From: Pectobacterium polonicum
GTDB lineage: Bacteria; Pseudomonadota; Gammaproteobacteria; Enterobacterales; Enterobacteriaceae
Length of the DNA stretch: 64,000 bases
Direction of reading: 5' to 3'
Assembly (NCBI RefSeq): GCF_005497185.1
Contig: NZ_RJTN01000006.1
Span: 102,754-166,753, forward strand
Positions 29,407-39,164 of the stretch are shown here, in pieces. The translations under genes and the position numbers were made by a program. Numbering within the stretch: the first letter of the stretch is position 1; each line of letters begins with the position of its first letter. The notes under the pieces were generated by a model that worked only from the letters and a program-made list of their open reading frames with translations, made no database searches and was not told the DNA's origin.

Positions 29407-29832
29407 ATGGCGATGCATTTGAAGGAGGACGTGGGTGATGACGGTGAAATGCATGACATCAACGTCACGCCGTTCATTGACGTCATGCTGGTTCTGCTGA
29501 TCATCTTCATGGTGGCGGCACCGCTGGCAACGGTGGACATTCGTGTCGATCTGCCTGCATCATCAGCAGTACCGCAGCCGCGTCCAGAGAAGCCACTTTA
29601 TCTGACGGTAAAAGCAGATAAGCAAATGTTTCTGGGGGAAGAGGCGATTAACGAGCAGTCTCTGGCTCAGGTGTTGGATGCGAAAACCAGCGCCAACAAA
29701 GAAACAACTATCTTCTTTCAGGCGGATAAAAGCGTTGATTATGAAACTATCATGAGCGTGATGGATTCACTGCGTAAAGCGGGCTACCTCAAGGTTGGCT
29801 TGGTTGGTGCGGAAACCGCTGCCGCTAAATAA
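29407..29832 (+). CDS. exbD: TonB-system energiser ExbD
   Basis: 141 residues, 3 bp after exbB. 'DINVTPFIDVMLVLLIIFMV' carries the single membrane helix with the essential Asp of the proton path (Asp25 in E. coli). The C-terminal half is the periplasmic TolR/ExbD domain. It works with ExbB and TonB to energise outer-membrane receptors such as the one at 5093-7495. Confidence 0.96.
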   Translation: MAMHLKEDVGDDGEMHDINVTPFIDVMLVLLIIFMVAAPLATVDIRVDLPASSAVPQPRPEKPLYLTVKADKQMFLGEEAINEQSLAQVLDAKTSANKETTIFFQADKSVDYETIMSVMDSLRKAGYLKVGLVGAETAAAK

Positions 29833-29854
29833 CGATTACGAGTGATGTTTTAAG

Positions 29855-29897
29855 AAGGAATGCGGGATGAAGATTCAAACCGCATTCCTTTTTTTAT
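29855..29897 (+). terminator. Terminator of exbBD
   Basis: 11-bp stem AAGGAATGCGG / CCGCATTCCTT with a 14-nt loop and a run of seven T. Strong rho-independent terminator. Confidence 0.9.
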
Positions 29898-30054
29898 TTC
29901 AGAATGACGTTATTGCTGCATGAATGCTGGAGAACGCCGCAAGCTCTGCACGCAAAAAGGCTACCAAGGCACTATTTCCCGTCCCCTTCACCAAGATGCG
30001 CGACAAGGTTAATTCGCCGCGCGATCGTCTTCCTATGCAACGTGGTCGCATGAG

Positions 30055-31074
30055 TTAGCGCAGGCGGTTGCTGCTTTCTACGAGGGAGTTGTAGTTCTTG
30101 ATGAGCTTATCGGCGCTGCCATCCACCATCCAGCCGGAGTTCTTGGACAGTAGCAGGCGCTCACCTTGGCTGTAGGGGGTTTTATCGCGCACGCGGCGCA
30201 GGCGCTCTTTGGCGGACACGCGATAATTTTCCAATGGTGAATCCATTACGGACCATGTCGCGGGTTTTGCGGCATCGGGCTGCTTGGCCAGTTCGATCAG
30301 GGCGTCAGCGTTGTCTTCATAGGCTTTGAGCCGGGCTGTGGCGGCGTTGATGTCGAAGTTATCCTGCGTCAGCATGTTCACCAGCTGTTTGGCGCTGAGC
30401 ATGGTAGCCATATACCAGTAATTGAACTGACGACCCTCACTCTTCTCAATTTCTGCCAGTTGCTTCAGCTGGCGCTCATCGTTAGCTTCTTCCAGAGCCT
30501 GATTGAATTGACGACTGGCTGTGTTGAATGCCGCATAGTGCTTGACGATGTCGCCGTGCATCGCTTTACCGCGTGCCATTGCATCATCTTTATAGTTCTC
30601 ACGACTGTAGTAAGTCGAGGCTTCCTCTAGCGTTTGGCCCCAGGTGGTGACGGCTGTAGAGTAGTCCTTGGCAGCGGTATCCAGCGCTGGCATGGCGGGC
30701 TCGCTTTGGGCTGCGTTGATAAGAGGCTCGCTACAGTTTTTCAGGCTGGATTCCGATACTGAGTAGATGCCGTAAATGACGCGCTCTTTGCCCGTAGGGC
30801 CTGACTTCATGTCTTTCACCCAGGATGTGTACCGCTCCATCGCTTTGTGGGCGCGCTCATGGGTGGCGTTGAAACATTGGATGTAGAGATTGAGTTTCTG
30901 GTTAGCATCTACTTGAGGTTTCGCCGCTGGTGCGGGCGCTGTGTTGGCGGCGGTGGAAGCGGACTGGGTAGGGGCATCGGCTCCACCGGGTTTGTCTTCG
31001 CAGGCCGCTAAGCCGATGGTGGCGGCAATCAACGCTGCCAGTCTAACGGATGTACGGATAGTGCGAACGTTCAT
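30055..31074 (-). CDS. DUF3829 lipoprotein, YiiG-like
   Basis: 339 residues. Signal peptide with lipobox 'GLAAC' (Cys25), then an Ala/Pro/Thr-rich linker (residues ~28-52). The rest is helical with 'YIQCFNATHERAHKAMERY' and 'FNYWYMATMLSAKQLVN', matching the YiiG/DUF3829 family of unknown function. Ala/Ser after the Cys-Glu suggest outer-membrane sorting. Monocistronic, transcribed toward exbD. Confidence 0.8.
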   Translation of the reverse strand: MNVRTIRTSVRLAALIAATIGLAACEDKPGGADAPTQSASTAANTAPAPAAKPQVDANQKLNLYIQCFNATHERAHKAMERYTSWVKDMKSGPTGKERVIYGIYSVSESSLKNCSEPLINAAQSEPAMPALDTAAKDYSTAVTTWGQTLEEASTYYSRENYKDDAMARGKAMHGDIVKHYAAFNTASRQFNQALEEANDERQLKQLAEIEKSEGRQFNYWYMATMLSAKQLVNMLTQDNFDINAATARLKAYEDNADALIELAKQPDAAKPATWSVMDSPLENYRVSAKERLRRVRDKTPYSQGERLLLSKNSGWMVDGSADKLIKNYNSLVESSNRLR

Positions 31075-31548
31075 GTGAACTCCCTTTTCTTTGGTCGTGG
31101 TGTATCGTGATTATGTTGTCACATCAGGGCTATCGTTAGACGCCTTTGGGTGATGCGTTACATGTGATGATGTTTATCTTTGAAGAAGTGATGCCCTCTT
31201 CGATCGCAACTATCTGCCCTTCGTAACACGGAACTATCCCGCTTAAGGGAGACAGATGAAATTGCAATTTGTCTTTGAACGCAGGGTGACTGAGGAAAGC
31301 AGCGGGGTGCTGATTGGCTGAGCGATGCCTTATTAATTGCCTTATTTATCATTCAGGTGAACCTTAGCGTCTTCCTTGACCATAATGCTTAGACAAAATG
31401 ATTCCGCATTATTGCTATCAATGCAACCCTTAACTTCCCGATCGGTCAAGCTGACGGGACGGAAATATCTGGCGTTAATAGCAGAAGACGCCATAGACCC
31501 GCTAGCAATGAGATAACCGGCGAATTGCGGATTGAGAACGGCTTTGGC
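31075..31548. other. Intergenic region between DUF3829 lipoprotein and scrR
   Basis: About 470 bp. The promoter of the lipoprotein gene should lie near 31080-31140. Short minus-strand open frames at 31158-31352 and 31446-31628 lack ribosome sites and family features, so I do not call them. No repeat or RNA gene recognised. Confidence 0.4.
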
Positions 31549-32568
31549 CTATGCCCGTGAGTCAGGATGACGCCAGTGAATACGCGTTGGGATATAGCGT
31601 CGATCTTCTTCAAGCGGCTGTTGTGCAATCAAACTCGTAATCATTTCAAAGCTGTTACGTGCCAGATTTTCGCAGTCCTGTGCCACGGTATCGATCTTCA
31701 GCGGTAAACAATCAAACAGATAGTGGTCGTCAAAGCAGCACAGCCGGATACCGCTTTCCATCAGGTTATGCTGGTTCATATAGCGCAGCACGCCTTCCAT
31801 CAGGCCACAAGCGGCAACAAACAGCGCCTTTGGTGGACGCCCTAGTGTTGCACACAGCTGAGCAAACATTTCATAGCCCGCGCTGGGGTGGTAGCTGCCG
31901 TGAATAATCCACTCTGGCTTGCAGTCGATACCTGCCCGCGTCAGCCCAAGCTGGAAGCCTTCCAGCCGGTGGCGAGTTGGGGAAATTCGCGGTTGGCCGC
32001 CAAGGAAATAGAATTCATCACGATGCTGGCGGGCGATACGCTCGACCATTTCCGCCGTGGATTCTACCGCTTCGGAAATCACCATCGGCAGTGTGGAATC
32101 ACCAATAATTCGGTCGAATTGTACGACGGGCAACTGTTGATTAATTTTCTGATATTCGACATCGCTTAACAGGCTGGAAGCGACGATCAAGCCATCGACC
32201 TGCCGCTGTACCAGGCTGTTGACCGCCATCATCTCCTGGCTGGCATTTTCGTCAGTACAGGCAATCAGTAACTGTAACCCCGCTTCACGGCACAGCATTT
32301 CCAGCTCGCGGGAAATCACGGCGAAGCCGTAGTTGGTCATTTCCGGCACCACCAGTCCTAGCGTGTTGCTGCGTGAGGAACGCAGCGAACGGGCGTGAAT
32401 GCTTGGCTGATAACGCTGCTCGTGCGCGACGGCTAAAATGCGATCGCGGGTTTCATCAGAAACGCGAAACTCTTTGCTGCGGCCATTAAGCACCAGACTG
32501 GCGGTGGATTTTGATACACCGGCCAGCGCGGCGATGTCACTGATTGTTATGCGTTTAGTCGGTTTCAC
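31549..32568 (-). CDS. scrR: Sucrose operon repressor
   Basis: 339 residues, LacI family. N-terminal HTH '[20 protein letters not shown]' and hinge '[18 protein letters not shown]', followed by a periplasmic-binding-like effector domain. It is expected to bind fructose or fructose 1-phosphate and release the scr operators. Last of the scrKYABR series, 30 bp after scrB, an arrangement matching the enteric scr regulons. Confidence 0.93.
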   Translation of the reverse strand: MKPTKRITISDIAALAGVSKSTASLVLNGRSKEFRVSDETRDRILAVAHEQRYQPSIHARSLRSSRSNTLGLVVPEMTNYGFAVISRELEMLCREAGLQLLIACTDENASQEMMAVNSLVQRQVDGLIVASSLLSDVEYQKINQQLPVVQFDRIIGDSTLPMVISEAVESTAEMVERIARQHRDEFYFLGGQPRISPTRHRLEGFQLGLTRAGIDCKPEWIIHGSYHPSAGYEMFAQLCATLGRPPKALFVAACGLMEGVLRYMNQHNLMESGIRLCCFDDHYLFDCLPLKIDTVAQDCENLARNSFEMITSLIAQQPLEEDRRYIPTRIHWRHPDSRA

Positions 32569-32598
32569 CGCGAGGTCTGCTATCAGAAAAAAGGAAAG

Positions 32599-34008
32599 TT
32601 ATTCTATCACGCATGGCGCTAACAGCCAGTGTTGTAGCGTTAATCGCCCAGAGCCGCTGAACGCGATCGTCGCCTCGCTTTCTGGGAAATAGCGTGCAGA
32701 CATCACGGCCTCGCCATCGTTGATAAAAATTTCAACGCTGGAGCGATCGCACAGTATCTGCAATTGACGTAGATTGCCGCGCCAATAGCGGTGTTCGGGT
32801 TCCCCGGTGCGACGGTTGTGTCGGCTCATCGTTACGCGTTCACCATCCCAACAGAGAACAATCTGCGAGGCAAGGTTACACTGGAATTCCCCCTGAACGG
32901 TGACGAGCACTTCCGCGTGACTAATGGGTAGCGGTGATGCATAGTTTGCGACACCCTGCCAACGGTAATGCTGCTTGCGCAGCTGTTGCAATTCGCGAGC
33001 AGGACGTTGATAAACGTGGTTGCCATGCAGTGTAAGTTCACGCGGACAGGTCATGGTATGAATCCAACCGTATTCGATCGTCGGTTCAAAAAACTCATTA
33101 TCGTCAGGAATCGACATCCAGCCGAATAGCAAGCGTCGCCCGTCTTCACTCAGCGTGGTTTGTGGCGCATAAAATTCAAAACCGAGATCCAGTTCGTGGA
33201 ACGCCTGATGTGGGTAAGCACCGCTGTTGTAGTCGAGTGAGCCAATAAAATAGCCGGCCTGGAAGGTATTCAGGTAGCGTTCTTCCTCGGCAGGGACACC
33301 CTGTGGGCAGCAAATCAGTACATCTTTGCCATCCAGCGGGAAGAGGTCTGGACACTCCCACATATAGCCAAAATCACCGAGTCCACCTAAACGGGAACCG
33401 GCGATCTCGCCGATCTTGTCCCATGCCAGCAGGTCGGTAGAACGATAGAGCAGTACTTTTCCCTGAAGATCGAGATCCTGCGCACCGAGCACCATGTACC
33501 AACGTTCGTCATGACGCCACACTTTCGGATCGCGGACGTGGCCAGTATAGCCGTCGGGGAGCGTTAGGACTGCTCCCAACTTGTCATATTCACCGTTAGG
33601 GTTTTCGCGGGCGAGGCATTGAAACGCGGTGCGTGAGCCGTCGTCGTATTTCACGTTACCCGTATACATCAGCATGATTGCCCCTTGATCCACCACGGCA
33701 GAACCGGAGTAGCAACCGTGGCTTTCATAGCTTTCACTCGGCACCAGTGCGACGGGCTCATGCTTCCAGTTCACCAGATCGGCGGAACTCCAGTGCCCCC
33801 AGAATTTTGCTCCGTGGGCACAGGACAAAGGATTCCACTGATAAAACAGATGGTAACGCCCGTTGTGATGAATAAATCCGTTCGGATCGTTGAGTAGACC
33901 CACGCACGGGGAAAGATGCCATTCCGGGCGATACGGGTCTTCTTGTTTCCGTGAGTGGCCTGACATCAGGGCGTGCGCCATGCGCTTTAGTAAGTGGATT
34001 TCCTTCAT
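32599..34008 (-). CDS. scrB: Sucrose-6-phosphate hydrolase (invertase, GH32)
   Basis: 469 residues. 'WHLSPCVGLLNDPNGF' holds the catalytic Asp nucleophile of GH32, 'HVRDPKVW' the transition-state Asp and 'MWECPDLFPL' the Glu acid/base. A C-terminal beta-sandwich follows from ~residue 330. It splits sucrose 6-phosphate into glucose 6-phosphate and fructose in the cytoplasm. Its start overlaps the scrA stop by 1 bp (ATGA-type coupling). Confidence 0.96.
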   Translation of the reverse strand: MKEIHLLKRMAHALMSGHSRKQEDPYRPEWHLSPCVGLLNDPNGFIHHNGRYHLFYQWNPLSCAHGAKFWGHWSSADLVNWKHEPVALVPSESYESHGCYSGSAVVDQGAIMLMYTGNVKYDDGSRTAFQCLARENPNGEYDKLGAVLTLPDGYTGHVRDPKVWRHDERWYMVLGAQDLDLQGKVLLYRSTDLLAWDKIGEIAGSRLGGLGDFGYMWECPDLFPLDGKDVLICCPQGVPAEEERYLNTFQAGYFIGSLDYNSGAYPHQAFHELDLGFEFYAPQTTLSEDGRRLLFGWMSIPDDNEFFEPTIEYGWIHTMTCPRELTLHGNHVYQRPARELQQLRKQHYRWQGVANYASPLPISHAEVLVTVQGEFQCNLASQIVLCWDGERVTMSRHNRRTGEPEHRYWRGNLRQLQILCDRSSVEIFINDGEAVMSARYFPESEATIAFSGSGRLTLQHWLLAPCVIE

Positions 34009-35378
34009 TATTCGCTATCCGTTTTATATTTCAGCAGTAAGGAAATGACAAAGGCTGCGCCGAATGCAATCAACATCCCAATCAGGTAGTTAAGCATCGA
34101 CCCGCCTTGCACAATGGCCAGCCCCGGAAAACCGGTCAGCCCGACGGCCGTCATATTGACGTGATTAAAGACGACCCATGCACCACCGAGCGCACCGCCT
34201 GCCAGTGCCGCCAGGAACGGCTTAATGAAGCGCAGGTTGATACCAAATATCGCCGCTTCCGTGATACCCAGCAGACAAGAAAGCCCTGCCGGAACGGCAA
34301 TGGCTCGGGTTTTGGCATCGCGCGTTTTGAAGTACACCGCCAGACACGCGCCGCCCTGTGCTACGTTTGCCATCGCCCAAATTGGCAGCAGGAAGTTAAC
34401 GCCGATATTCGGATTACCAAGCAGTCCAGCTTCAATGGCATGGAAGCTGTGGTGGACACCGGTGATGACGATGACGGAGTAGAGGCCGCCGAACAGCAAA
34501 CCGGCCAGCCAGCCAGCGTGAGCAATCAACGTGCTGAGTAAGAAAGAAATGCCATCGCCCAACGCACGTCCAGCCGGCCCGATGATCAACATCGCGACGA
34601 AACCGGAGATGATGACGGTCAGGAAAGGCGTGACGATGATGTCCAGCGCATCCGGTACGATTTTACGCAGGCGCTTTTCCACGATGCTCATGAACCAGAC
34701 CGCCAGCAGTACCGGGAATACGGTGCCCTGATAGCCGATCATGGCAATGTCCATGCCGAAGAAATGCATGGTCTGGAAGCCCCCGGCAACGCCCCAGGCA
34801 TTGGTCAGCGCCGGATGCGTCAGGATACCGCCCAGCGTTGCGCCCAGATAGGGGTTGCCGCCGAACTCCCGCGCGGCGGTAAAACCGATCAGAACAGGCA
34901 GGATAATAAAGGCAGCGGAGCTGAACATATCCAGCATCACGAAGATCGCGCTGCTGGAATCGACCCAGCCGTAGGTCTTGATCATGCCGAGCAGCCCCAT
35001 CAACAGACCAGACGCGATAATCGCTGGCATGATGGGGACGAAGATGTTCGAGAGCAGACGCGCCAGACGTTGCAGCGGGTTCAGTTTTTTCGCCGCGATG
35101 GATGCCGCTTCGGATTTGCTCGATTCACTGATGCCCGCCGCTTTGATGAACTCGGCATACACTTTGTTGACCAGTCCGGTGCCGAAAATGATCTGCATCT
35201 GTCCGGCGTTCTGAAAGCAGCCTTTAACGCCGTCAACATTCTCGATCGCTTTTTTGTCTGCCAGATTGTCGTCATTCAGTACCAGACGCAGACGGGTCGC
35301 ACAGTGGGCAGCGCTGGCGATGTTTTCTTTCCCGCCGAGAAGGGGGATGAGCGCGGCGGCAGTAGCGTTGATATCCAT
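34008..35378 (-). CDS. scrA: PTS sucrose-specific EIIBC component
   Basis: 456 residues from the ATG at 35378 (AGAGGAA upstream). The IIB domain comes first with the phosphorylated cysteine in 'IASAAHCATRLRLVLND', followed by a glucose-superfamily IIC with ~10 membrane segments ('GVHHSFHAIEAGLL' is a conserved substrate-site motif). It phosphorylates sucrose during uptake using the glucose IIA (Crr) in trans, as no IIA domain is present. It lies between scrY and scrB. Confidence 0.96.
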   Translation of the reverse strand: MDINATAAALIPLLGGKENIASAAHCATRLRLVLNDDNLADKKAIENVDGVKGCFQNAGQMQIIFGTGLVNKVYAEFIKAAGISESSKSEAASIAAKKLNPLQRLARLLSNIFVPIMPAIIASGLLMGLLGMIKTYGWVDSSSAIFVMLDMFSSAAFIILPVLIGFTAAREFGGNPYLGATLGGILTHPALTNAWGVAGGFQTMHFFGMDIAMIGYQGTVFPVLLAVWFMSIVEKRLRKIVPDALDIIVTPFLTVIISGFVAMLIIGPAGRALGDGISFLLSTLIAHAGWLAGLLFGGLYSVIVITGVHHSFHAIEAGLLGNPNIGVNFLLPIWAMANVAQGGACLAVYFKTRDAKTRAIAVPAGLSCLLGITEAAIFGINLRFIKPFLAALAGGALGGAWVVFNHVNMTAVGLTGFPGLAIVQGGSMLNYLIGMLIAFGAAFVISLLLKYKTDSE

Positions 35379-35415
35379 GTTATTCCTCTTTTTCAATAGG
35401 ATATGCTGTTTCTTC

Positions 35416-35442
35416 GGCGTCGATTAGTGCGTAATCGACGCC
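35416..35442 (-). promoter_or_regulatory. Perfect hairpin between scrY and scrA
   Basis: 11-bp perfect stem GGCGTCGATTA / TAATCGACGCC with a 5-nt loop and no T tract. Likely an mRNA-stabilising or attenuating structure that keeps porin message above the downstream genes. Confidence 0.55.
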
Positions 35443-35457
35443 AAGGTCAGACAATTA

Positions 35458-37078
<1,621 letters not shown>

Positions 37079-37178
37079 TAAAAGCCGGAAGATGGGTTAG
37101 CAAGAAATTTCATTCGCCCGATTCTGTAACTGTGATCCTGACTACAAAACCGGGCGTTAACCGTATGAAACGAGGGGG

Positions 37179-38114
37179 TTAGGGCTTGGTTACGGGGAGG
37201 GGGTGCAATTGCTGCGCGTAAGGGAGTGCTGTCATTGCACCTTTTGCCGTGGTAGCCAGCGCACCGCACCGCTGCGCCTGCTCGATAATAGGGTCCCAGC
37301 TAAGTGGCTGTGACAGGTCGTCATATTGCGCCAGGCCATGCAGTAAACCCGCAACGAAAGCATCCCCTGCGCCAGTGGTATCAACAGGTTTCACCGTTGG
37401 TGCGGCAAAGTGCTGTAGCTGGTGGCGATCGTGCAGCCAGACGCCTTCGCTGCCCAGCGTCACCAGCAGCAATCGAGTCGGGTAGCGCTGCATGAACTGC
37501 TGAATCCCGTCTTCAACATCCACTGTTGGACAGAGAAAAGCCAGCTCCTCGCGCGACAGTTTCACCACATCGGCCAGCATTAGCGCCTGTGTCAGGCAGT
37601 CGCGTAGTTCCTGCTCGCTTTGCCAGAGGTCGTCACGGATATTAGGGTCGAAGCAAATCCGCCCCAGCGAGGCTTTAATCTGCCGCATCGCCTCAAATGC
37701 GGTACTGCGCGACGGTTCTTGCGACAGCGCGATGGAGCAGAGGTGCAACCACTCTCTACGGCTAAATATTGGTAGATCTTCCGGCTGTAAAAACAGGTCG
37801 GCGCTGGGACGCACCATAAACGTGAAGGTGCGCTCCCCTGTTTCATCGAGGCTCACGACCACGGTTGAGGTTCGGTGGAGCCTGTCGTGCGCCATATAGT
37901 GGGTATCGACGTTTTCCTGCTCCAGCACCGTTTTGAGAAAATGCCCAAAAACATCGTCACCGACGCGACCGACAAAGGCGCTGTTTCCCCCCAGTCTGGC
38001 AATGCCGACAGCGACATTGGCTGGCGCACCGCCGGGGCATTTCAGATAGCGTTCCGTATCTTCCGGGATGAGATCGACAACCGCGTCGCCCATGACCCAA
38101 ATTCTGTTTGCCAT
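37179..38114 (-). CDS. scrK: Fructokinase
   Basis: 311 residues, PfkB/ribokinase family. 'GGAPANVAVGIARLGGNSAF' is the N-terminal signature and 'DTTGAGDAFVAGLLHG' the C-terminal anion-hole and catalytic Asp. It phosphorylates the fructose released by ScrB to fructose 6-phosphate. First gene of the scr set, with its own operator-like region upstream. Confidence 0.95.
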   Translation of the reverse strand: MANRIWVMGDAVVDLIPEDTERYLKCPGGAPANVAVGIARLGGNSAFVGRVGDDVFGHFLKTVLEQENVDTHYMAHDRLHRTSTVVVSLDETGERTFTFMVRPSADLFLQPEDLPIFSRREWLHLCSIALSQEPSRSTAFEAMRQIKASLGRICFDPNIRDDLWQSEQELRDCLTQALMLADVVKLSREELAFLCPTVDVEDGIQQFMQRYPTRLLLVTLGSEGVWLHDRHQLQHFAAPTVKPVDTTGAGDAFVAGLLHGLAQYDDLSQPLSWDPIIEQAQRCGALATTAKGAMTALPYAQQLHPLPVTKP

Positions 38115-38145
38115 AAAGTTACTCTTATCAACGATAGTCAGACTG

Positions 38146-38180
38146 TTTGCTAAAATAGAAGAATCGGTTTAGCTAAGCAA
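38146..38180 (-). promoter_or_regulatory. Candidate ScrR operator upstream of scrK
   Basis: 'TTTGCTAAA' (38146-38154) and 'CGGTTTAGCTAAGCAA' (38165-38180) share the half-sites seen upstream of scrY, 32-60 bp before the scrK start. Confidence 0.5.
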
Positions 38181-38408
38181 TACTCTTCACCGCAGAGATG
38201 TGCTTACATCAATAAAACGCACATTTCCCCACCGCGCTGGTGAAAATTTATGCGATAGTCATCACGTTGCCACGGTCGTCAGGCTAAATAAAAGGGCTGA
38301 CTATCCGATATGTATGGTGCATGGCGGAATGAATCTGGGAATGAAGCCGCAAAAAAGGACGAATGGAGAAGGATATGTATTACCCCACCTCTTTCTGGGT
38401 TTATCCCG

Positions 38409-39137
38409 GTGCGTAATTACAACCTGCTTTGGGGAATATGGGCGATATGGGCGTTATTGGTTGCCGTCTGGCTGATGGATATCTATAGCGAATTTCCCCT
38501 TCGCTACTATGGTCATGGCGTGGTTGCGCTACTGGCCGTGAGTGCCGCGATCGCATTTTTCTATACTGTTAAAAGGAATAACACGATGTTTTCATTTGAT
38601 AAAAACAAAAAAGACGTAAAAGAACCGCAAGGGCGCAGTGAAGTAAACAGCTCTCCCGCGATTAGCCCATCGAACGAGTTGATTAATTCAGTGAATCCTG
38701 TGCGCGTGAAAAAGGACACCTTTATTTCTCAGGGCGCGCGTATGACGGGCTCTTTATCCGTTGATGGCAACATCACCGTGGAAGGTCAGGTAGAGGGTGA
38801 TGTGCAGTGTGATAACACGGTGAAAGTGGAGCACACCGGTCAGGTAAACGGTGAAATAAAATCGCAGCAGATCGTCATCAACGGCCGCGTTGAAGGACGC
38901 CTGGCAGCCAGCGTTGTGGCGATTTTGGCGCAGGGAAAAGTGTTCGGTGATATTTTTACCGATGAACTCTCTATCGAAAAAGGCGGTATCTTCACCGGCC
39001 AATCTCACCCGCTAACGCCGCCAGCGCAGGGTCAGGAAAAACTGGCCTACGTGGAAAAGAAAAAAGAGAAAACCAGCAAAGCACCCGCAGAGCAAGAGAA
39101 CGTCGTGGCGTTAGCGGGAAGTGCGCCGACGGCGTAA
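38409..39137 (+). CDS. Bactofilin-like polymer-forming protein with N-terminal membrane segments
   Basis: 242 residues from a GTG at 38409. Two hydrophobic segments (~residues 5-20 and 30-52) precede a bactofilin domain of short beta-helix repeats ('GSLSVDGNITVEGQVEGDV', 'VEHTGQVNGEIKSQQIVING', 'RLAASVVAILAQGKVFGD') and a charged, Ala-rich tail. Bactofilins polymerise without nucleotide and shape the envelope. The start is uncertain: a strong ribosome site (GGAGAAGGAT) serves an ATG at 38375 in another frame that ends after 13 codons at a TAA overlapping this GTG, while an internal ATG at 38586 would give only the soluble domain. A frameshift near 38408 would join the first peptide to this frame. 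Confidence 0.7.
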   Translation: MRNYNLLWGIWAIWALLVAVWLMDIYSEFPLRYYGHGVVALLAVSAAIAFFYTVKRNNTMFSFDKNKKDVKEPQGRSEVNSSPAISPSNELINSVNPVRVKKDTFISQGARMTGSLSVDGNITVEGQVEGDVQCDNTVKVEHTGQVNGEIKSQQIVINGRVEGRLAASVVAILAQGKVFGDIFTDELSIEKGGIFTGQSHPLTPPAQGQEKLAYVEKKKEKTSKAPAEQENVVALAGSAPTA

Positions 39138-39164
39138 GGTGTGCGGTAAAAGGCGGTAAAGTCT

